Below are positions 58,601 to 64,000 of a stretch of 64,000 bases of DNA, piece after piece. A program made the position numbers and the translations under genes. The notes below the pieces were generated by a model, which ran no database searches, was not told the DNA's origin, and worked only from the letters and a program-made list of their open reading frames with translations. Each line of letters opens with the position of its first letter. Within the stretch, counting starts at the first letter, position 1. Source of the stretch: Corella eumyota (lineage: Eukaryota; Chordata; Ascidiacea; Phlebobranchia; Corellidae); contig OY720103.1 of assembly GCA_963082875.1 (NCBI GenBank), positions 5,642,001 through 5,706,000 of the forward strand, written 5' to 3'.

Positions 58601-60697
58601 ATTTTTGCCTTTTTCTTTTATTTATTTTTAAATTTCTTTTCTCATTTTAAATTTCTCATTTTAGGCACATCTTTAAATATTGCTATATCCAACTTTAGTT
58701 TAATATACTGCATCTGCGCCTACTTAACATATAAAAAGCGCGCTGCCAATACGTTATCACTTCTTACAATACATCAACAATAGTTACCGGTTGTTATTAC
58801 ATGTTAGTCATCGATTGAAGGAATGCATCCTGTATGTATGTACCTTTTAGTTAGATGCGCATATAGCGATTCGCATAACACAGATATAGAGGATTTTACA
58901 CAATAGCGCAATTTGTATAACAGTACTGTGATACGTAAACTTTCCGTTTATTTATTAAATCGTAAACTCTGTACAGACATTCGAAGTGGCGATTTTTTTT
59001 TAAATTGACAAAATTATGAAACATTTAAAAAACATTTGATTTTTTAAAAAAAAAATTTTTGAATTTTCCCAACCCAAAAGTTAAATATTTGTTTTCCTAT
59101 TTTTTCGAAACATTAATTTTGCATTTTTAATGATCACACCGATTGGCGTCACAATTTGATTTCTATGTAACCAGCGGAAAGCTGTGGCTAGTCAAGCTGT
59201 CAGGGGATTACAGTTTACAAGTAGTCATACTGCGGTCGACAAGCGTCAGAATTTATAAGCTTTCGGGGCCTGTATAGTGCGTTCGGGTTGAAACGGGCAT
59301 AAATGCCAATCAAACGTTAATATGAACAATTACAGAGCGCATTTTGATTGTCAGGCCTATTATTGTGCTATATACATTGTATTGCGCACGTTGCACAAGA
59401 GTAACCGCCGTACAATCGATGGCAATTCGTTGCTGTCGAGTAGCGAGGGTTTAATTTGACGTGATGTTTTTCGCAATAAAAATGGGTAAATAAAAAAATA
59501 AATACGACAAAAACAGAACGTACGCAGAAATTTATTTAAAAACATGCTGGATTTTTTGTCTCAAGTTTTTAAAAAAAAACGAATTCAAAAAAACTTTTGT
59601 TTACATTTTTTCCCCATTTTCTAAGTGAGGCGAGTGGCTAAAGACACTGGGCATCACTACATATTAGGTCCCGAGTTTAATTCCCCTTTGTCGTAATAAG
59701 GTCGCAAACTCTCAAGTAATATTAGCCCGCGATAATTTGCCAAGGTACCACAAACATCAGTTTTTAAATTTTGCAGAGCTACAAACTAAAATACACATTA
59801 ATATGTCCACTAAGCTCCCTTATATATAAATTAAAACTTTACCCATATCAGTTGGGTCGCCGTTCATATCCTCTTTATTGTTGCCCATTAGATTTGGCAG
59901 GTTCTCCTTAGACGCTAGTAAGTGAAGAGACCTGGTGAGTAATTCGAGCTCTGAGGACGAGTGATTGTTATTGTTGTGAAATGAAAACGGATTGTGGCCG
60001 TTTGTCCTGCTTGAAAGCGTCGGAGATTGAGATGACTTTCTGTATTTTGATAAAATATTTATCGTTAAAGTATTTTTTGAATTATTCATTTTAAGGCGTA
60101 TTATATTATAGAAACCGTTTCACGGCGATAGTGCGAAGTTGTTGTAGGCCTACAGAACCACTACATGACGTTCTGGGTTTGATCCCCGCAACGCGGCATG
60201 TCGTTGCGTACTTAAATTTACACTGTAAACGCTACTTGAAGCCTAAAAACGAGTAACAATATATTCGCTAATATCCCAAACTAGAAATCGCACTTTTAAA
60301 CTAGGACAGGGTAAAAAAAGGAACCCTATTTTTATTCTGTAAAATTGGCCATTTATTAAAAACAAACAATCAAACAAACGTAACGTTACATCAAATTTTA
60401 CATACCGTTTAATTCCTTCTTCGTTCGTAGGCGACTTCCGTGATTCCACGTAACTCCGCGATTTATTTTCGCCGCTTTGTTTCGATGGATGAATTTTAGA
60501 AGAAGGCGGAAGAAACGATTTTGTAAAAGCCAACAATTTTTCGCAAGAAGAATCCATATCTATATTATCCGTTTTTTCTGTATCAGCTATATCCGTATTA
60601 TCCGCGAAATCCGCTTTTTTGGTTGTATTTGAGTTAGTGCATGTAGGTGATTTCTTGGCAGTGTTTAAATCAGTGTCGGATATGTATCCGTCTACGG
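49608..60697 (-). CDS. tsh / TSHZ-like: teashirt-family zinc-finger transcription factor (5' exon not identified)
   Basis: Nuclear repressor of the teashirt/tiptop/TSHZ family. Twelve exons with consistent phases: 60697-60406, 60039-59843, 58528-58425, 58048-57860, 57249-57072, 56107-55986, 55275-55014, 54939-53008, 52906-52758, 51434-51329, 50865-50727, 49809-49608; about 1290 codons. Diagnostic widely spaced fingers: FHCRDCRKSFNTLVDLTVH, LTCMGCGNLFESLQ joined across an intron to DLSVHMIKTKHY, and WCTECKREFSTLTRLAEH. A fourth finger, FQCLACRHDTSFSCVDDF, resembles a C-terminal TSHZ finger. PLDLTVK (and PLDLN) are CtBP-binding motifs. I see no homeodomain and no complete last TSHZ finger, so the domain set is nearer fly Teashirt. 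The first exon found opens in phase 1, so an upstream exon is likely; otherwise translation could start at the in-frame ATG at 60557. The last three junctions rest on phase and openness. Confidence 0.92.
50395..50645. promoter_or_regulatory. GC-richer block in the last teashirt intron
   Basis: About 250 bp of balanced composition between exons 50865-50727 and 49809-49608, with short repeats such as GGTGTATAGG(T/G). It is not open in a frame that would splice to either neighbour. Confidence 0.35.
51105..51312. mobile_element. fold-back MITE-like element, ACCGAAAA family
   Basis: Opposite-orientation copy in a teashirt intron, ending GGTATATGGTTTTCGGTTAA. Related fragments lie at 50150-50245 and 34890-34990. 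Confidence 0.65.
51840..52330. promoter_or_regulatory. GC-richer intron block of teashirt with an inverted repeat
   Basis: High-complexity, less AT-rich sequence inside an otherwise A/T-run-filled intron (52757-51435). It includes CTTTGCGGTTTAAT (51914) and its exact complement ATTAAACCGCAAAG (51960), 32 bp apart. It has no open frame joining the neighbours in phase. Candidate enhancer. Confidence 0.4.
52490..52625 (-). mobile_element. SINE family 2 copy
   Basis: Reverse copy with GTTTAAGCCATCTGTAAACG and GGTGCGGCTCGAACC, downstream of teashirt exon 52906-52758. Other reverse copies lie at 47630-47735, 49440-49525, 34195-34330 and 29150-29235. Confidence 0.65.
55500..55610. promoter_or_regulatory. 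cluster of TGACA-type motifs in a teashirt intron
   Basis: Within about 110 bp: CTGACAACAG, CTGTCAGCTGACAT and CTGACAAAAG, plus two CTGCCAA/CCGCCAA variants. TGACA is the Meis/Homothorax half-site core. The block lies between the exons that encode the two halves of finger 2. Confidence 0.4.
55685..55945 (-). mobile_element. tRNA-derived SINE, family 1
   Basis: Well-preserved minus-strand copy in a teashirt intron, with tail, GCGCCTTACTCAAGGGCGC segment and a clear B box in GGGGATTGAACCCACGACC. Confidence 0.8.
57500..57730 (+). mobile_element. tRNA-derived SINE, family 1
   Basis: Plus-strand copy in a teashirt intron. Head GATAGTGTAGTGGTTAC and B-box-like GGTTTGATTCTCACTGC are visible; the body is shortened. 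Confidence 0.7.
58195..58330 (+). mobile_element. tRNA-like SINE fragment
   Basis: Head only: GCGAGGTAGCATAGTAGTT followed by CTGGTTTCGATCCCTGCTGC. It lies in a teashirt intron. Related tRNA-like heads occur at 60125-60245 and 59625-59695. Confidence 0.5.
59120..59480. promoter_or_regulatory. GC-richer intron block of teashirt
   Basis: Between exons 60039-59843 and 58528-58425. Mixed composition with AGCTGTCAGG and GGTCGACAAGCG, unlike the flanking poly-A/T. A second such block is at 58730-58960. Possible enhancers, judged only on composition. Confidence 0.35.
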
Positions 60698-61149
60698 CTG
60701 TAAATCAAAAAAAAATTAATAAAAAAGGAGAACTTACAAAATTTCATTAAAAGATATTGAAAAAATTTGTAATTTAAATTTAATTTTAATTCTGTCTGCT
60801 GTGAATGTTATTCTAAATCCTTTTTGCAACAGTCTTGCATTATTAGGTATCTTAACTAAGTCATTTATTATATATCTGGTTTGAAAATACAATTTCTGAT
60901 AAAAATTACAAATTTGTACTGCCCTGGAATAGCTTTAAACTATCACAATATTATAAACGTAAAAATCTTTATATATGTTAATAAAAACAGTACTGTTGTC
61001 ATTTTTTGGGTAACAAAATGACTCACTGAGAAATTTCCAATTGCAATAACATCAATATTGCAAAAGAGTTGACATTTTGATGCGACGGATTATAATGCAC
61101 TTATACTGATTGTTAGACACGCTTTAGATTAAGCTTGTTTTTAAAATTA

Positions 61150-61370
61150 TTTATTTACGATCTTACTATAGAGTAACAATACCTACATCAGTCGGTGGCA
61201 GTTTGGGGCATTGATTAAATTATTTATTACTAACAAATAATGAATGTGTTGATTGGTTTTTAGCTTAACAGAAGTTTATACTGTTTATAGCGCCTTTTTG
61301 GGGGCGCTACGACATGGGAACAGTGGGAATCGAAGCAAGGACCTTATGTCGTGAAGTACCACCCCTTTGC
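61150..61370 (-). mobile_element. tRNA-derived SINE, family 1
   Basis: Copy upstream of teashirt with TTATAGCGCCTTTTTGGGGGC and GTGGGAATCGAAGCAAGGACC. Moderately diverged. Confidence 0.65.
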
Positions 61371-62399
61371 CGCGTGCATAAGTTTATAAACAATGTTGAC
61401 ACTTTCTATAAATGCAATAACCCAACTATTTCTAAAACTTTCTTATCATCTAAATATTTGATTCCTTTTCAGGGAAAAACTCAGACTCGGAAAACCGGAA
61501 AAAGAAAAAATAACTAAGATAATTAGAATAAGTTTATGCTGTACACTCTTGTCTATCGCTCTCAATAAAAGATTGAGATAGATTATAGTAGCTTTTTTTA
61601 ATTATATTTTTCAATTTTTTTAAGTTTATCCTTCCATTGCAATTTTAAATATAAACAAGCTACAAAAAACAACACTCTTTTTTGAAATTTTTCGCTGTCT
61701 TTATTAAAAAAAATATTTAAAATAAAACGCCTTCACAAAAAGTCAATAACCATCATTTAATCTTGTCTAAAATAAATTCTGGCCTGCCAAAGCGTCGTTT
61801 TAATTATCGATCTTCAATTTTTTGTCTTTCACATCAAATTGTTATTCCCAAATTGACGTTATCAATCAAGCATTAGAAATGGTTTCGATAAATGCTAAGT
61901 CAATTCCGCGAGTTTTCTGGCATATAAGCAGTTTATAAACTGCCAGAATAAGCGGGTTACTGGATTAGTAGTTATCCAATTTAACTAATGTTTTTTAGTA
62001 TGTTACTTTATTTGTAAATTTAATCGTTTAATATAAAAGCCGGCTGAATTTTTATTTAAAAAAAAATTTCAACATGATTTTAACTTTAAAACTGTTAAAG
62101 TAAATTTAAGTTTTACAGTTTATAATTTTATTTATATATACCAAATATTTAGCAAAAATTAATAAATATTAACTATTTTTTTATTTTAAATATTATTTTT
62201 TTGATTTTTTGATACACCATTTTTGTTATTTAACAAAAAATGTTTAAAGTAAAACTAGATAAAAAAAAGTCGAAAAAAATAGACAAAAAGCCTTAAATAT
62301 AAACCACACTTAGTTTACATATACATATAAACAATAAAATCACAGAATTCACTTAATAACTAAATTGTCTGCTAAAAAACGACAAAGCCTTTTTAATGG

Positions 62400-62640
62400 A
62401 ACCTATTTAATTGACAAGTCTCCGCTATCTGACGTTTGATTGACAGCTCTAACAATTGACCCAGGTTATGTTTATTTACATGCCCTTATGATACAACCGG
62501 CCGCTCGCTTTGAAATTAGGTCACGTGACCATGCAAACGACAAATTCGAGTGTGACGTAACGACTTGAAGACCAATCAGTCGGGTTTAAGTTTAAAGGGT
62601 GACCTCTCTACGACCTGCGTATTATGTTAGCGGATATACT
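62400..62640. promoter_or_regulatory. candidate promoter/enhancer upstream of teashirt
   Basis: GC-richer block 1.7 kb upstream of the first teashirt exon found. It contains TGATTGACAG at 62437-62446, the classic Pbx-Meis composite site; a perfect palindrome GGTCACGTGACC near 62519; TGACGTAA; and an ACCAATCAG CCAAT-type box. Motif density is seen; function is inferred. Confidence 0.45.
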
Positions 62641-63239
62641 CAATTACCAAATATTGGGTAGTATTTGGACAACATAAATAAGTAACCAAATAGAAAAAAA
62701 TTAATTTGGCATAAAAAAAACGGCGCCGAATTTCCTAAATATCAGACGGGCGACTAAATTATATTAAATGTATATTTCCCTGCTTATTGTTACCCAATAA
62801 CGTTAACAAGGTAACATATAGAGTAAACAATACATAAGTACCATACCAAAAATTAGGGTTTAAACCAGACTATGAGTAAAAAATGATTACACATGGTTTT
62901 ATGGTATATTAATGGTATACTTAACCGTAACGATATGCATTAAATTTCGTTAGTTATGTCTTTTTATTGTCACATTAATAAACCTGTGACCTGAAAATTA
63001 ACAATAATTTAACATTTTACTTATTTTAAGAATTCAAAACACTAATGTAAAGGCTACAGACGAAAAAAAATATTTAAAAAAAATTCGTTTGGTTACCACG
63101 TCATAATATACCATAAAACAATGTGTAAAAGTTGAATAGTTTGGAAATGTTTTAAATCATGATATAAACTATGTCATTTTTTCAATGCACCAACATATCA
63201 TTGCGCAATTCAGTTCGAATTTATTAACGCATATGAAAA

Positions 63240-63530
63240 ACAAAGCCAAGGTAAAGTAATTTTTGAATGTAACTGGCAATCGAACCCAGGACCTTAAGTT
63301 CATGACAAAACAAAAATATTTTAAAGTAAGCAATTAAATGCATTAGGAATCGAACCCTGAACCTTAAGACCACGTCATGGTAATACATCGTTCACCTAAA
63401 TTAATTCTTCAAATGCGCGGCAAATTAAACCCAACCTTAAAAACACCTAACTCAAAGTAATTCTTATAACACATTTGGATTCGAGCCTAAGACCTGAAGA
63501 CCACGTGACGACGGCCACCACAACAATTAA
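63240..63530 (-). repeat. three tRNA-like B-box segments in series
   Basis: Minus-strand GGGTTCGATTGCC, GGGTTCGATTCC and AGGCTCGAATCC, each beside a CTTAAGGT-like or CTTCAGGT-like block, occur about 70-130 bp apart. They look like stacked SINE heads, not tRNA genes, because no cloverleaf can be folded by eye. Confidence 0.5.
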
Positions 63531-64000
63531 TTTACGTATTCTGTTTTTAGGAGATTAGTAATTAAGTAAACAAGGAAAATGATTTTGATTTAGATATTGT
63601 TTGTTTGTCTGCGATAACAAGACGAAATGTGACTCATAACTTTGATGTTGTTATTTACGCCTTTAGACGGTAACACAAGGACGCAGAAGTGGGAATGCGA
63701 AGGAATGAAAAACGCGGAAACCTCGGAATCGAAAAACAGAAAAATTATCCTAAAAATTTAACTAACTTTTTTCACTTTTTTTTAAATATTTTTGTTTTTT
63801 GTCTTCCAATTCCGAGTTTTCCCCCATTTTTACTTTCAATTTTTCTTTTTTTGTATATAAAATAAAACTTATATGCACTAAAAAAATTTAACAACTATGC
63901 TTTTAGACTATATGCCTATACCTATAAATTTTTTAATAATAATACTATTGAACTTAATTTTAAATCCAACTATAACAATATCACAATATGTTAATATATT

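Larger units (their letters stand above)
60698..64000. other. upstream region of teashirt
   Basis: No coding exon could be supported, although the missing first exon of teashirt may lie here or further right. A minus-strand SINE copy sits at 61150-61370. A GC-richer, motif-dense block at 62400-62640 looks like a promoter or enhancer. Three tRNA-like B-box segments lie at 63240-63530 and a MITE-like copy at 63680-63860. Confidence 0.6.

Noticed and set aside
1-64000. Retroviral, LTR or Polinton-type elements
   Set aside because: I looked for reverse transcriptase, integrase, capsid and polymerase-like frames and for paired long direct repeats and saw none; the mobile DNA here is short and non-coding.

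Overview
The window looks like nuclear DNA of an ascidian tunicate close to Ciona. It is AT-rich, with small GT-AG introns, short dispersed repeats, and protein families that read as chordate. No bacterial, organellar or viral gene order is present. Species cannot be fixed from sequence alone. Gene models were built by hand by matching open exons, splice sites and reading phase. Every internal junction reported keeps frame, but the first exons of two genes are not secure.

Layout. (1) 1-18.8 kb, minus strand: the 5' half of a beta-spectrin gene, with two alternative N-termini and a large first intron; the gene continues past the left edge. (2) 18.8-24.0 kb: no gene seen. (3) 24.0-25.5 kb, plus strand: intronless amidophosphoribosyltransferase (PPAT). 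(4) 25.9-28.4 kb, minus strand: a six-exon mitochondrial thiamine pyrophosphate carrier (SLC25A19), tail to tail with PPAT. (5) 29.9-34.2 kb, plus strand: a nine-exon secreted protein with two furin-like sites, an acidic tract and five thrombospondin type-1 repeats; its N-terminal half matches no family I know. (6) 35.2-36.4 kb, minus strand: a small six-finger C2H2 protein. (7) 37.3-43.7 kb, minus strand: a PRDM protein with zinc knuckle, PR/SET domain and 20 C2H2 fingers. (8) 43.9-45.0 kb, minus strand: intronless NAD(P)H-hydrate dehydratase (NAXD), 177 bp upstream of the PRDM gene and possibly in one operon with it. (9) 49.6-60.7 kb, minus strand: at least 12 exons of a teashirt-family zinc-finger repressor, with GC-richer intron blocks that may be regulatory. 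(10) 60.7-64 kb: upstream DNA of teashirt.

The genes do not form one pathway. PPAT (purine synthesis), SLC25A19 (thiamine pyrophosphate import) and NAXD (repair of damaged NAD(P)H) are housekeeping metabolism. Teashirt, PRDM and the small zinc-finger protein are regulators. Spectrin is cytoskeletal and the TSR protein is extracellular.

Introns and spacers carry two tRNA-derived SINE-like families, one family of unknown class with about ten copies, several fold-back MITE-like families, and four local tandem repeats. I saw no LTR element, retrovirus, Polinton or CRISPR array. The most striking observations are 14 copies of the palindrome TGACGTCA inside teashirt coding exons, the alternative spectrin N-termini, the unfamiliar TSR protein, and the possible NAXD-PRDM operon.
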